This document shows positions 1-9,058 of a stretch of DNA of 64,000 nucleotides, in pieces (the first letter of the stretch is position 1; each line of letters starts with the position of its first letter). A program made the translations under genes and the position numbers. The stretch is from Coprobacillaceae bacterium UN01-12pH3A. GTDB taxonomy: Bacteria; Bacillota_I; Bacilli_A; Erysipelotrichales; Coprobacillaceae. The stretch spans positions 186,001-250,000 of the forward strand of contig JAQENU010000001.1 of assembly GCA_027676805.1 (NCBI GenBank), in the 5' to 3' direction. The notes beneath the pieces were generated by a model, which searched no databases, was not told the DNA's origin, and worked only from the letters and a program-made list of their open reading frames with translations.

Positions 1-24
1 AAAATCAATCATTACACCTCTTTC

Positions 25-2175
25 TTATATTTTCTTATTGATACGATAATTCAATGCGCCGATATCCTCATGAAAATCTGTGCTTTCAATTTCTGGAATA
101 TAGGCAATCAGTGGTCCATCGTTTCTGACCGGTTCTTCCAAATAAAATTTCAACGAATCGTAGAAATCATACTGACTGCAGTCTTCCAGCGTCGTCAGCA
201 TTGGGTTCATACGCATACGGATAACGATAGCTTTTCCATCTTCCAGCTTCATTAGTTCATTAGCATTTATCAGCGGTCTTGCCATCAATGAACGACTGAT
301 ATTCCCATGCGGATGCATCAAAAAAACAGACTCACCAGTCTGCTCACTTACGGATTCTGTTTCTATGGTCTTGCTGCCGATCTTATCGGATATTTCTTTT
401 GCTGTTTCCAAATTTTGAGTAGAGATATAGATCATCAGATTACAGTTTGCCTTGATCGTTGCTGTCATCTCTTTGCCATAGATCTCTTCCAGCTGTCCGA
501 AATCCTGAATATAGAGATGAAACTGAATATTCTTTCCTCTTGCAATACTCAACTTCTTGCCAAAATCGCCCTGTTTTCCTGATGCCGGCGTTTCATCCCA
601 GAAGTAATGAAACTTTCTTCTCAGTCTGCCATTTGTTTCATTAGCCTTGATGGAAAGTACACGATAGATCTCATCAATAAAAAGATTAGCCAAAGAATCC
701 ATATTTGACTTTTCATCCGGATTCACAAGAAAAACAGCTGTTGGTTTTGACGAAAACTGTGTCATATCAAAGGTAGACTTCATCGTCTGTTTAGCAACCA
801 GTGAACTGGAAAACATCCCCAGCGTAGCACATGCAGAAACGTAGAAACTCATACGTGTTCGATCCGTAGCCAATGCTGCAGGACCAAATGCAGTTCTTGC
901 AATATGACCAACTGGAAGATTGTTGAAATAATCATTCAAAGGCACATGGTCGTCTTCATCAGGCTGTCCAAGCGTTCCAAGGATCTGATAGCATGTATAA
1001 AGATTTTTCTGTTCTTCTGGACAGTCTGCTCCTGCTACTGCGAGGATCAGTGCTGCAATGATCGCCCGCTCTCCGTCTGTCCATATCTTCTCGCTCGCCT
1101 TGCTTTCCGGACAAAGCGCAGCAGCAATATCTTTCGCATACAAATCTGCCTCATCCACATTACCTTCATTTAGACAACGTATTACGGAACTCATTGGATT
1201 CCACTGATCGCCCGTCCATTGTTTTCTTAGATCAAGCAATATGACATGATATCCCTGTTCTACAAGGTAATTTCGATACATCTTGTAGAGTTCTTTCTTA
1301 GGATCATTTACAAAGAAAGATTCCTTATTGATGATCAGGTGTAGCGTAACTTTTGCCTTACCGGTTCCCCTTGCACTCAGTATATTGTTTTCATCGATTG
1401 TAACAGGACCAGCGCATGAAAAATTCTGTTCAATGTCCTCCATGTCTGTTATATCAAAATACTTGTTAAGATCAACAGTCATCTTGTCACTGATATAGAT
1501 GACATTTCGTTTACAGTGGAAAAAACCTGTAACTACATCTTTAACATGACTGATAAATCTCTTGAAATGATAAAGAACAAAGATGCCGGCAATATTGAAA
1601 TCATCCTGTCTCTGCATTCGGCTCATATATTTGTCATATGCCGCCTTGCTCAATATGATCAGTTTCAGATTTTTTGTATCTCTTACCTTTGCCTGTGTAG
1701 CAACCATGATTGAAGGTATCAGCGTTTTTCTAGTTTTACCAGAACTTGTCGTACCAATAATGATGCTGTGGATACATTCACATTCATGCCATATCCTCTG
1801 TCCAATCTTTCTAACAACCATACCTCCGGAGCTTTCTTTGCCACCTTTCAATCCATCGCGATATAGGATACGCTTTGTAAATATCCTATTGATTTCATGT
1901 TCATCCGCCCAGTGAGCAGAACCGTGTTCATCATGATTCTGCAACATAGCAAGACTTCTTGTCATCAAAAGAACGATCATTCCTGACAGACATAGCCAAA
2001 CGACCATATACTTCATAGCAGAGGTCAGACTATCATACAAATAAAATGGATCAAGGTAGTGATAAAACGCTCGCTGTGAAAGAGTAAAACTATCAAAAAC
2101 AAAAACGGTGATCATAGGTGCGATATAAAAGACCAATGCACCTAGTGAGAGATATGTTCCAATCCTTTTTCTCAA
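25..2175 (-). CDS. VirD4/TraG-type type IV secretion coupling protein
   Basis: This 716-residue coupling ATPase should link the relaxase-DNA complex to the secretion channel at the inner face of the membrane. The N-terminus has two hydrophobic segments (about residues 8-28 and 55-72), as in TraG/VirD4 proteins. A Walker A motif, GTTSSGKT, lies near residues 141-148 and a Walker B-like FHYFWDE near 522-528. The start is a TTG preceded by AAGGGG, and it overlaps the upstream stop codon (TTTGA), so translation is probably coupled. It is the last gene of the mobilisation operon visible here. Length and motifs fit the family, and no truncation is seen. Confidence 0.9.
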   Translation of the reverse strand: MRKRIGTYLSLGALVFYIAPMITVFVFDSFTLSQRAFYHYLDPFYLYDSLTSAMKYMVVWLCLSGMIVLLMTRSLAMLQNHDEHGSAHWADEHEINRIFTKRILYRDGLKGGKESSGGMVVRKIGQRIWHECECIHSIIIGTTSSGKTRKTLIPSIMVATQAKVRDTKNLKLIILSKAAYDKYMSRMQRQDDFNIAGIFVLYHFKRFISHVKDVVTGFFHCKRNVIYISDKMTVDLNKYFDITDMEDIEQNFSCAGPVTIDENNILSARGTGKAKVTLHLIINKESFFVNDPKKELYKMYRNYLVEQGYHVILLDLRKQWTGDQWNPMSSVIRCLNEGNVDEADLYAKDIAAALCPESKASEKIWTDGERAIIAALILAVAGADCPEEQKNLYTCYQILGTLGQPDEDDHVPLNDYFNNLPVGHIARTAFGPAALATDRTRMSFYVSACATLGMFSSSLVAKQTMKSTFDMTQFSSKPTAVFLVNPDEKSNMDSLANLFIDEIYRVLSIKANETNGRLRRKFHYFWDETPASGKQGDFGKKLSIARGKNIQFHLYIQDFGQLEEIYGKEMTATIKANCNLMIYISTQNLETAKEISDKIGSKTIETESVSEQTGESVFLMHPHGNISRSLMARPLINANELMKLEDGKAIVIRMRMNPMLTTLEDCSQYDFYDSLKFYLEEPVRNDGPLIAYIPEIESTDFHEDIGALNYRINKKI

Positions 2176-3578
2176 AGATCACGCCCCTTCTCCATATCCA
2201 GTCTTCCTTTTTCATTCAGTCTTATTTTCCTTTTTTCAGAAGCCATGGATTCCAGCTCCTTTTTAGAAAATTCACACTGTCTGTCTCCATATAAGAGGGT
2301 CACCTTATCAATATCACAAAAATCATCAAACTCCTTTAATGTTATTTCCAGAGAATCGCTCGTATTGAACACGATATAACCCTCTTCCTGTCTGACCTCA
2401 CCGATACGGTCTTTAACAATTTCATCAAAGTTGTTCATCTTGCTTATAAAATTATCCAACTCTTTCCTGCATTTAATCAATCCTTCATATTCCTTTGAAT
2501 ACAGATCATAAAGTATAGATGATATCGTTTCCTGACTGCAGGATACTCCAGTTTCATACTGATCACTTATTTCATTCAACAGATATGCCTTCAACCTTAA
2601 TTTATTCATCTTCTTGCTGTCCTTGGCAATGTTGGAAATATACTCCGCAAGGTACTCATCCTTATCAAAATATTTATGCTCATCGAATTTACCGCAGTCT
2701 GACAGAAAAAAGCTGACTTGATCCTTTGGTTCCTGAGCATTTTTATTGAAGATATGCATGAGATAGCCATAATAGCTTTTTTCTGATTTAAAGGATCTCA
2801 TATCCTCTTTACGCTGCTGCTCAGGAATATTAATCACCTTTTCCACAAAATCTGGATCATGACAATCACTCATGAGATCAAGATAAAACTGCAGATGTGC
2901 ATGTTCTTCTGATTTAAGACATACAGATATCTCATCATCATCCAGACCATTCTTGATCCCGCTGATCATTGCTTCAAAACCTTTTCTATCTTTAGCTTCA
3001 TCCAGGATCATCTGCACCTCTGATGGTAGGATTCCCTGCAGGACAGCATCTGTCATAGCTGGATAAAGTTCTGATTGATAGTCAAAATCACTGATTTCTG
3101 TAAATGGGAGCTCAGCTGCATGACATTCACGAATCGCCTTCATCGCTTCTGCGCTTTTCTGATCATCAAAAATATTTTCATAGTAATTCTTTTCCAGTTC
3201 TTTCTGCTTCAAGAACAGGCGCAGCTCATTCATCTGTTCTACGGAATATACTTCCGGCTTAGCATACAGAAGTATCTGTTCCTCTGTAAAACCATCCCTC
3301 AGTCCCTTATTGATCTGTTCAAGAACATCACTCTGTATTTGGGAATCCTGAAACATCTTCAGCAATTCCTTGATTTTCATGACCTCATTTTCTTTAATGA
3401 AGTTAAAATATTGCTCGATATGCTTTTCATCAAAGTCAGGCTTAGATATCAGTTTCAGACTTACTGCATTCATTCCACTGTCTACCGCTTTTCGAAGAAC
3501 ATCTCGCTGCCCTTTATTGAATTTCTTAGCATAGATCAGATCGATGTATATTCGATTTCTTTCAACCTTGCTTGCTAT
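2172..3578 (-). CDS. Tandem-repeat protein of unknown function (probable ATA start)
   Basis: The function is not recognised. The protein carries degenerate repeats of about 35-40 residues with the pattern 'VLxxIxxGLxxGxxxxQixxYAKPxxxxxQM', also seen in the proteins at 24434 and 31971. The first ATG in frame (3473) falls in the middle of a repeat unit. The 35 codons upstream of it continue the repeat (VLRKAVDSGMNAVSLKLISK), so the true start must be further upstream. No ATG, GTG or TTG occurs in that stretch. A perfect AAGGAGG sits 5 nt before an in-frame ATA at 3578, which is taken as the start and gives 468 residues. The gene overlaps its upstream neighbour by 17 nt and the coupling protein by 4 nt. 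A repeat role in protein contacts is a guess. Confidence 0.65.
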   Translation of the reverse strand: MASKVERNRIYIDLIYAKKFNKGQRDVLRKAVDSGMNAVSLKLISKPDFDEKHIEQYFNFIKENEVMKIKELLKMFQDSQIQSDVLEQINKGLRDGFTEEQILLYAKPEVYSVEQMNELRLFLKQKELEKNYYENIFDDQKSAEAMKAIRECHAAELPFTEISDFDYQSELYPAMTDAVLQGILPSEVQMILDEAKDRKGFEAMISGIKNGLDDDEISVCLKSEEHAHLQFYLDLMSDCHDPDFVEKVINIPEQQRKEDMRSFKSEKSYYGYLMHIFNKNAQEPKDQVSFFLSDCGKFDEHKYFDKDEYLAEYISNIAKDSKKMNKLRLKAYLLNEISDQYETGVSCSQETISSILYDLYSKEYEGLIKCRKELDNFISKMNNFDEIVKDRIGEVRQEEGYIVFNTSDSLEITLKEFDDFCDIDKVTLLYGDRQCEFSKKELESMASEKRKIRLNEKGRLDMEKGRDL

Positions 3579-3975
3579 AACAACCTCCTTTTTTTCTTGT
3601 TGTCTTACGTGTGAGATAATGGATCATATAACGATTTGTCCTCTTCTTTTTCGTGAAATGATGCAGGGAACAGAATCGCAGTAATTGGTTGATTCCCTTG
3701 ATATTGTAGAGAATAAACTTCATATTTAATAATCCATCGTCCATATCTTTCATGAGGTTGACCATCAATTCATCAACACAATTTTCTTTCATCGCAAGGA
3801 TCTTAACGTCCTCTGATTGTAAAAATTCCAATAAGGAACAATCAAGTAAAAAATCACAGACTTCCAACCGATTCCTGTTGATGAAAAAACAAGTATCCCT
3901 CCAGCTGTATATACGCACTGGAATGTTCCTCTCATTGTACTTCATTGTCATGATATATTTCATATCATGAAGCAT
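3562..3975 (-). CDS. Hypothetical basic protein downstream of relaxase
   Basis: The family is not recognised. The product is about 137 residues with a strongly basic C-terminus (runs such as KKKRTNRY and TRKTTRKKGG). The start is placed at the ATG at 3975, which follows GAGGTGG at a good distance and overlaps the last codons of the relaxase gene. A longer frame opens at 4011 but has no ribosome-binding site of its own. Its final codons, GGA GGT, double as the Shine-Dalgarno sequence of the next gene, so the two are likely translated together. Position between relaxase and coupling protein suggests a transfer-related role, which is inference only. Confidence 0.55.
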   Translation of the reverse strand: MLHDMKYIMTMKYNERNIPVRIYSWRDTCFFINRNRLEVCDFLLDCSLLEFLQSEDVKILAMKENCVDELMVNLMKDMDDGLLNMKFILYNIKGINQLLRFCSLHHFTKKKRTNRYMIHYLTRKTTRKKGGCYSKQG

Positions 3976-5218
3976 GTTCCACCTCTTCCTCTCGTCTTCT
4001 TTCCTTTTCAACTTCTTTCAGCATAAGCTGCTGATCACGCATCCTAATACGTGTCATCTGCTTCATTAAAGATATCTCGTGGCATAATGATCGCATACTG
4101 TAACGCATCAGATCAAAGCCATATGGCCTTATCATTTTTCTGATTTCTCTGTTATATTCTTTTTTAGGCAAATATTCAGAAAATCTCAATTCATGATTTT
4201 CTTCCTTCATTTCACGAAAGAGCTTGATCATTTTTAAGACTGCATTACCTAACGAGCCATAAAGACGATGTATCTGATCGTTGATATATTCTGATTGCTT
4301 GGTACCTTCACCATATAAGGACTCATTGCTCTGATGAACGTCTTCCAGTTGTTTAAGAAATATCCTATAATCATCTTTCATCCCATCCTGTTTCAATAGA
4401 ATCTCGATCATCTTATCCAGTTCCTCTTTGAATGGCTCCATAGCATGTGCATTATAGCTAAGTCTGCCTTTTTGTGGCAGCACTTCATCGAGATAGGCCA
4501 ACTGCTTGAAGAACTCATTTCTTAGTTTAAATCTAGGATGAAGAAATTCACGACTTTCAAATGTTCTTTCAGAACGATAGGATGCCAGCTGCTCAATGAG
4601 CATATCATCATTTAGCAGATTTCTGATATTCATCAGTACCTTTCTGCCAGCATCTTCCATATCTTTCAGCAGGACACTTCTATCTATGACTTCTCTTGCG
4701 ATAGCGGCTCTGATTCTAGTGATGGACTCCGACCTGAACAAAGTACGATCAAGTGGATCACTTCGGTTATAAAAATAAAAATGTACATGAGGGTGATCTG
4801 TATTCACATGATAGAACCCTCCCCAACAGACATCCTTCAAAGGAATGCCCTTTTCCTGTGCCATCTTAACCACGACCTTTCTTGTCAGCGAAACGAAATC
4901 CTTTTTTGTTTTTAGACCAAATTCAATGGCATCCTCTCTCGTAAACGATATGACACTCTGCCATATATAAGAAGGTCGATATGCCTGATACTCATCCATG
5001 ATTGCTTCATAAGATTTATCTCCCTGTGAATCAAAACCACCACAAGAGCCTTTACGATAAAAGTAATAAGAGAACATGTCTTCAGCATCATGTTCTCCTT
5101 TCTGCTCAAGCAATGTCTTATCAGCGCGATCATCTTTATTGAAATAGTCGATTGCCTGTTCAAAATCGTTGATCGAATTCATGGGTTTGTATCGTGTATT
5201 AAAAAATAGGGTACTCAT
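3965..5218 (-). CDS. MobL-type relaxase
   Basis: The product (417 residues) is the likely DNA-nicking transfer initiator. The metal-binding histidine motif of relaxases is visible as HVNTDHPHVHFYFYN near residues 134-148 (HxxxxHxHxH). The N-terminal part before it matches the general layout of Firmicute MobL relaxases, the family typified by the pLS20 relaxase. The C-terminal half is charged and helical, possibly coiled coil, ending in an Arg/Glu-rich tail. The catalytic tyrosine cannot be assigned with certainty from sequence alone. The ATG at 5218 lies inside a hairpin with a following U-run (5201-5230), which suggests control at this start. Assignment to MobL rather than another MOB family is moderately sure. 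Confidence 0.8.
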   Translation of the reverse strand: MSTLFFNTRYKPMNSINDFEQAIDYFNKDDRADKTLLEQKGEHDAEDMFSYYFYRKGSCGGFDSQGDKSYEAIMDEYQAYRPSYIWQSVISFTREDAIEFGLKTKKDFVSLTRKVVVKMAQEKGIPLKDVCWGGFYHVNTDHPHVHFYFYNRSDPLDRTLFRSESITRIRAAIAREVIDRSVLLKDMEDAGRKVLMNIRNLLNDDMLIEQLASYRSERTFESREFLHPRFKLRNEFFKQLAYLDEVLPQKGRLSYNAHAMEPFKEELDKMIEILLKQDGMKDDYRIFLKQLEDVHQSNESLYGEGTKQSEYINDQIHRLYGSLGNAVLKMIKLFREMKEENHELRFSEYLPKKEYNREIRKMIRPYGFDLMRYSMRSLCHEISLMKQMTRIRMRDQQLMLKEVEKERRREEEVEHAS

Positions 5219-5230
5219 GAGTAGCCCTAT
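5201..5230 (-). terminator. Terminator-like hairpin overlapping the relaxase start codon
   Basis: Read on the minus strand, ATAGGG pairs with CCCTAT and the inner TACT pairs with AGTA (one bulged C, loop CATG), followed directly by a run of T. This has the form of an intrinsic terminator. The loop contains the relaxase ATG. It could act as an attenuator: ribosomes initiating on the relaxase would melt the stem, while unoccupied mRNA would terminate. Confidence 0.5.
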
Positions 5231-5661
5231 CTCGTTCTATCATCTTTGATTCTTTTTTTGTCCTTCAACAGGTCAAGTGTTTTTCCATAAGCAACATACT
5301 CATCTTTCAAAGCAATGATCTTATTATTTGAACTCCTGCAAAATGATTCTGGTGCTTTGAACTGCTCATAATATTTTCTTGCTAAATCATCGTTTAAAGA
5401 AATAAAATCACCATCATCATCTATTCCACAAATAAAAAAATCTCCTGCAACAATATCATACATTTCATCATCCATGTACAATGCACGATTTAAAGGCAGT
5501 CCTAATAGCTTACCTTCCTCATTGCATATGATCGCTACCATATCATCATAAGGATATGTAGCCTGTATATCACCGCCTACCTCTTGCTGCAGCGAATCTA
5601 AGTCCTTACTGATTTCTTTCATATAAGGCAATTTCCCTGGTTCGATTTTAAGAACCTTCAT
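5227..5661 (-). CDS. DUF3846-like protein
   Basis: The product has 144 residues. It resembles DUF3846 proteins common on Firmicute mobile elements: an N-terminal strand ('MKVLKIEPGKLPYMKEI'), a central 'GGDIQATYPYDDMVAIICNEEGKL' region (cut here in description only by family memory), then 'LPLNRALYMDDEMYDIVAGDFFICG'-like elements. The function of the family is unknown. The start ATG follows AAAGGAG. The gene ends in DDRTR, 8 nt before the relaxase start. Its immediate linkage to the relaxase is typical of mobile-element cargo. Confidence in the domain name is good; any function is unassigned. Confidence 0.65.
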   Translation of the reverse strand: MKVLKIEPGKLPYMKEISKDLDSLQQEVGGDIQATYPYDDMVAIICNEEGKLLGLPLNRALYMDDEMYDIVAGDFFICGIDDDGDFISLNDDLARKYYEQFKAPESFCRSSNNKIIALKDEYVAYGKTLDLLKDKKRIKDDRTR

Positions 5662-5664
5662 CGA

Positions 5665-6657
5665 TCATCTCCTTTTCTCATATTCGTTTTGCTTTTCTTT
5701 GTACATTTTCTTTATTTCTTTTTCCACTGTATCCTTCATGGAATGTAGCTGTTTGCTGGCATCCTTTCGAACCAGTGAATCGTATCTTTTCTTTGTAATC
5801 TCTCCATAACTTCCAAGCATCTTCACAGGATCGATATGCAATAAGACTTTTATGTTATCGTCAGCACCTTTATACTCATAGCCTCTTCCGTAAATTGCGA
5901 TTGCCAAAGAACCTTCCTTGGTAATTCCAAAATCACAGCCATTTTTAAAATCATAGCCATATAAATGTTCGCTAAGTTCACTTACATCTGGTACTACGTA
6001 ATAGCGAACAGGAGAGTCTTTATATGCTACATCGACACATTCTGCTCGTATCGTTAATGCAGAAAGAAACAATGGTTCCTTATACAAAGAATCAAATATA
6101 GTATCAATCTCTTTTTCATGGATATCGATGATACGATCATCACATTCCATGATTGGAAATTTATGCATAGATTCATAACCTCTCGCTCGCAGGATATCAT
6201 CACTGCTGCGTTCGATACCAGGATATCTTCTTTTTAAAATAACTTTGGCATTATTACCAAGTTCAACTTTGCATCTGTAGTTTTCTTTCAATTCTCTCTC
6301 TTCTAAAACTTCCTGAATGATTTCAGCAAGTGATCTTGCTCTTTGCTGCTCACATTCCATTAAGTAATCATATGTTTCAGGACCGGCAAAATTATATTCA
6401 AAAACTGTCCATTCATCTTTTTCTTGGTTGTTATCGAATACTTTGCCAAATTCTCCGTCGGAAAGATTCAGAATAGTATAAACCTCTTCTATGTCCTCAA
6501 GCAGTTGAGCATCATCTCTGTTTACCATATAATCTTTGTAGAAGTCATTCACTGTGACATCTTTATCATCAACAGATATATAGACGCCATCTGTAAGCAT
6601 TTTGACCTGAAATGTTTCCAAATCCGTTTTCTGTTTGGCCTGTATTTTATATTTCAC
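5665..6657 (-). CDS. Hypothetical 330-residue protein
   Basis: The family is not recognised with confidence. It is acidic to neutral and soluble, without signal peptide or membrane segment. The C-terminal third (YYVVPDVSELSEHLYGYD, then an FGITKEGSLAIAIYGRG stretch) resembles the layout of DUF5688-type mobile-element proteins only vaguely. The start is a GTG that overlaps the upstream stop codon (TTAGTG), with AGG about 8 nt before it, so translation is likely coupled to the 95-residue protein upstream. It ends 3 nt before the DUF3846-like gene. Confidence 0.6.
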   Translation of the reverse strand: MKYKIQAKQKTDLETFQVKMLTDGVYISVDDKDVTVNDFYKDYMVNRDDAQLLEDIEEVYTILNLSDGEFGKVFDNNQEKDEWTVFEYNFAGPETYDYLMECEQQRARSLAEIIQEVLEERELKENYRCKVELGNNAKVILKRRYPGIERSSDDILRARGYESMHKFPIMECDDRIIDIHEKEIDTIFDSLYKEPLFLSALTIRAECVDVAYKDSPVRYYVVPDVSELSEHLYGYDFKNGCDFGITKEGSLAIAIYGRGYEYKGADDNIKVLLHIDPVKMLGSYGEITKKRYDSLVRKDASKQLHSMKDTVEKEIKKMYKEKQNEYEKRR

Positions 6658-6944
6658 TAACGATACCTGTCATCCCTCAACTTAGGCTTTGGCTCAGTTT
6701 CGCAAAATGGATTTCCAAGTAAACCGGCTCTATACCTATCGTCATAAAGCTTTTCATTACCAAGTAATTCTTTGAGAAATTTCTTTGACAGACCAGTTCC
6801 ACTACACAGCCAAGGACTGAGCTCTTCAAATGATACTTCTTCATACCAGTCGTTTGAAACCATATACTTTATCATATTGACCATTGCGCGATGAATTCCT
6901 TTTGGAATCTCTTTACCTTCATATATCAATTTCTTATTTTCCAT
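6657..6944 (-). CDS. Hypothetical 95-residue protein
   Basis: The family is not recognised. The N-terminal 60 residues look like a small helical domain (KGIHRAMVNMIKYMVSNDWY). The tail contains the peptide DDRYR twice, once internally and once as the C-terminus; the C-terminal DDRYR also ends the protein at 9775. The ATG is preceded by GAGGAAAGG. The gene lies between an XRE-RHH regulator and the GTG-started gene downstream, in the mobilisation operon. Confidence 0.6.
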   Translation of the reverse strand: MENKKLIYEGKEIPKGIHRAMVNMIKYMVSNDWYEEVSFEELSPWLCSGTGLSKKFLKELLGNEKLYDDRYRAGLLGNPFCETEPKPKLRDDRYR

Positions 6945-6961
6945 GTATCATCCTTTCCTCT

Positions 6962-7573
6962 TTACTGGTCTTTTCGCTTGCTACGATGATATTCCTCACG
7001 AGCCATATCTTTTGTATCACTCATGATCTGCTGAACTTCCATGCTATTCAGATGCAAAGCATCTCGCAGCATATATTTAGTAAGATACAAGTTCTGTAAA
7101 AGCAGCATAGGAATTTCTTTATTCTTCTGACTCTGCTTGTTCATGGTCCGCTCCAATGCTTCCTGCATCAACAGAATAATGGTATCCATAGACTTTGTGA
7201 TGAAGCCTTCTTGAACACCTTTTTCAAGTAGAAGACGAATATATCTGGCAACTTCCATATCATTATCACTTGCTTCTTTCTGCAGGTCTTCATATAGATC
7301 AGGTGGAAGTCGAATCGTCTTCGTAATCATTTTTTCTCTATTTTTGATTGGAATAAAATCTGTGATATCACATTCGAACACGGAATTGTATCTTTGAATC
7401 TGATAGTTTGACGGATTTCTTCGACCCGTTTCATGTGCGGATATTACGGAACGAGGAAGTCCTGTTTTTTCCGCCAATTCTTCCTGTTTCAGTTTTGCCC
7501 GAATTCGTAACGATCGAATGACCTCTCCTATCTGAAATTCATTCTCTTTGATATCTGCATCCTTCCTTTTCAT
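6962..7573 (-). CDS. XRE helix-turn-helix plus ribbon-helix-helix DNA-binding protein
   Basis: The 203-residue protein combines two DNA-binding folds. Residues about 14-65 form an XRE/Cro helix-turn-helix (IRAKLKQEELAEKTGLPRSV). Residues about 82-120 look like a ribbon-helix-helix (TIRLPPDLYEDLQKEASDND) of the Arc/MetJ class, which is common in relaxosome accessory proteins. A C-terminal helical part follows. In the pLS20 family an RHH auxiliary protein precedes the relaxase gene, so this is a candidate relaxosome accessory factor and/or operon repressor acting on the noncoding region at 8857-9347. The start ATG has little Shine-Dalgarno support and probably depends on coupling to the upstream gene. 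Confidence 0.75.
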   Translation of the reverse strand: MKRKDADIKENEFQIGEVIRSLRIRAKLKQEELAEKTGLPRSVISAHETGRRNPSNYQIQRYNSVFECDITDFIPIKNREKMITKTIRLPPDLYEDLQKEASDNDMEVARYIRLLLEKGVQEGFITKSMDTIILLMQEALERTMNKQSQKNKEIPMLLLQNLYLTKYMLRDALHLNSMEVQQIMSDTKDMAREEYHRSKRKDQ

Positions 7574-8248
7574 TTATCTTGAACGTAGTGTATCTTTTGT
7601 TCTATGATATCTTTTCATCTCAATCCTTTTTTCTTTTTCAGTATAAGGTACTAATTGGTCTTCATAAAACTCAGGTTGATATTCCTTATACTCTGGATAT
7701 TTCATTTCTTCACAGATTTCTATTTTATCTGAATCTTTCGCCCATTCACCAACCAGATGATCATTATTTCCTCTATAATCACCACCACCTAAACCATTTC
7801 CTAATGCTAATAAAAGTGGTAAAGGAGCAATCGTTGCATGATACCATTTACCACGATCTTGAAAAGCACCAAGATGAATATCTAAAGGACAGTGCTCCAT
7901 ATCAACAAAACGTTTTTGATTATGATTAAAAATATATCGGAAATCAATGCTGATATCTTCAGCATAATTCAACCTTTTAAATCGAGATTGAATATGAGAA
8001 TACAGTGAATTACATCCAAATTCTTTTTCTAAATCACGTATCAAATCTGAATGATACAGAGCACTTTCACTATCTGCATAATCACCTATCACGTATATAC
8101 GATCACCCTTCCATTCATTATCCATTAACTCTTCCAAAGATAATACAATAGGATTCCTATTATATGACCATTCCATCAATTTCACGAATCCATCGCCTTG
8201 CATATATTCTTGTTTATCTACATTTGCTACTAAATAATACTGACCCAT
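7574..8248 (-). CDS. Conserved 'MGQYYLVANVDK' mobile-element protein
   Basis: The function is unknown. The N-terminus MGQYYLVANVDKQEYMQGDG and the following 'KLMEW' element recall small conserved proteins often found on Gram-positive mobile elements. A longer frame opens at 8326 (ATGA overlap with the upstream stop codon), but a perfect AAAGGAGG lies 4 nt before the internal ATG at 8248, exactly where the recognisable domain begins. That start is used and gives 224 residues. A Gly-rich LLALGNGLGGGDYRG segment sits in the middle. The longer version cannot be excluded. Confidence 0.6.
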   Translation of the reverse strand: MGQYYLVANVDKQEYMQGDGFVKLMEWSYNRNPIVLSLEELMDNEWKGDRIYVIGDYADSESALYHSDLIRDLEKEFGCNSLYSHIQSRFKRLNYAEDISIDFRYIFNHNQKRFVDMEHCPLDIHLGAFQDRGKWYHATIAPLPLLLALGNGLGGGDYRGNNDHLVGEWAKDSDKIEICEEMKYPEYKEYQPEFYEDQLVPYTEKEKRIEMKRYHRTKDTLRSR

Positions 8249-8322
8249 CATTCCTCCTTTTGTTTTAATTTGGGTATCAAAAAAAGAAAGATTGCTCTTT
8301 CCTTTAAATTTATAATTATCAT

Positions 8323-8856
8323 TCATCTATCGCGTTGCTGATCATTAGACTTAACAGAATGCTTTTTGTTAATATCATTCGCAATATATATCATGATATC
8401 ATCCTTAGACACTTGTTTTTCTGCATCATCATAGCTGATTGCTTCACCTCTTATTGAAGATTCTTCTATCACAGCCAGCACTAATTCTTTCGGCGGATGT
8501 TCCGAATATTTTTCATAATCACAAAAAATTTTATTGACATCTTTTGCTTTCTGTTCATCTATCACTGGACGATGATTAACGCTTTTAAAACCAAATGGAA
8601 CTTTACTTTTTTCCTCTATTTGTTCTTTTCCAAATGCAGTATAGTCCTTACTTAGCTGTAGACTCTCCTTATTCCTATCGACAAAATCATAGAAATTTTT
8701 TCGCTCTTCCTTTGACAGTCTACTCAACATATTTTTTAACGAAATGAAATCATTATCTAATTCTACCAATTTAGCGATCAGTGGCAGTAATGATTTTGGA
8801 ATAGATAAATCAATAACGTCATCTTCATTATTTTTGTAATATGTTTTTTCATTCAT
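8323..8856 (-). CDS. Hypothetical protein with serine-recombinase-like segment
   Basis: The product has 177 residues. The middle part (VPFGFKSVNHRPVIDEQKAK, followed by a DVNKIF-type helix) resembles the start of the recombinase domain that follows the catalytic domain in large serine recombinases ('PYGYxxxxGxLxxDxxEAxxVxxIF'). There is no resolvase catalytic domain, so it is not an active recombinase by itself. It could be a domesticated DNA-binding fragment. It is the first gene of the mobilisation operon. The ATG follows GAGGGG, and an extended -10 promoter lies just upstream. Confidence 0.6.
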   Translation of the reverse strand: MNEKTYYKNNEDDVIDLSIPKSLLPLIAKLVELDNDFISLKNMLSRLSKEERKNFYDFVDRNKESLQLSKDYTAFGKEQIEEKSKVPFGFKSVNHRPVIDEQKAKDVNKIFCDYEKYSEHPPKELVLAVIEESSIRGEAISYDDAEKQVSKDDIMIYIANDINKKHSVKSNDQQRDR

Positions 8857-8886
8857 TTGCTAGTACCCCTCTCTTAGTTTTTTTTA

Positions 8887-8895
8887 ATTATACCA
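8887..8895 (-). promoter_or_regulatory. Extended -10 promoter of the mobilisation operon
   Basis: On the minus strand TGGTATAAT matches the extended -10 consensus (TGnTATAAT). It lies about 30 nt upstream of the ATG of the first gene of the operon. No good -35 box is visible at 17 nt, which fits an extended -10 promoter. Confidence 0.55.
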
Positions 8896-8995
8896 TATGA
8901 ATCTATTTATATTAGTAACTATCCTATTGTATAATTCTCTAATTCTTTGATTCAAATACCCTTAAAATACTTTAATCAGTATTTTAGCAGGATAA

Positions 8996-9058
8996 GGAAA
9001 GAGAGCGCACCGATGCACTCCTTTCCAGCTTGAACAACTCACTAGAAGTGAGTTTTTT
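8996..9058 (+). ncRNA. Candidate plus-strand small RNA with intrinsic terminator
   Basis: Two hairpins follow each other on the plus strand, opposite to all neighbouring genes. The first (8996-9026) pairs GGAAAG with CTTTCC, GAG with CTC and GCA with TGC around a CCGA loop. The second (9036-9054) is AACTCACT-AGA-AGTGAGTT followed by four more T, a clear intrinsic terminator. No open reading frame uses this terminator, so a short transcript of roughly 80 nt beginning near 8980 is plausible. Only a weak promoter (TTGATT near 8947) is seen. The GATGCACT of the first hairpin recurs at 9187-9194 in the presumed transfer origin region. Confidence 0.4.
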
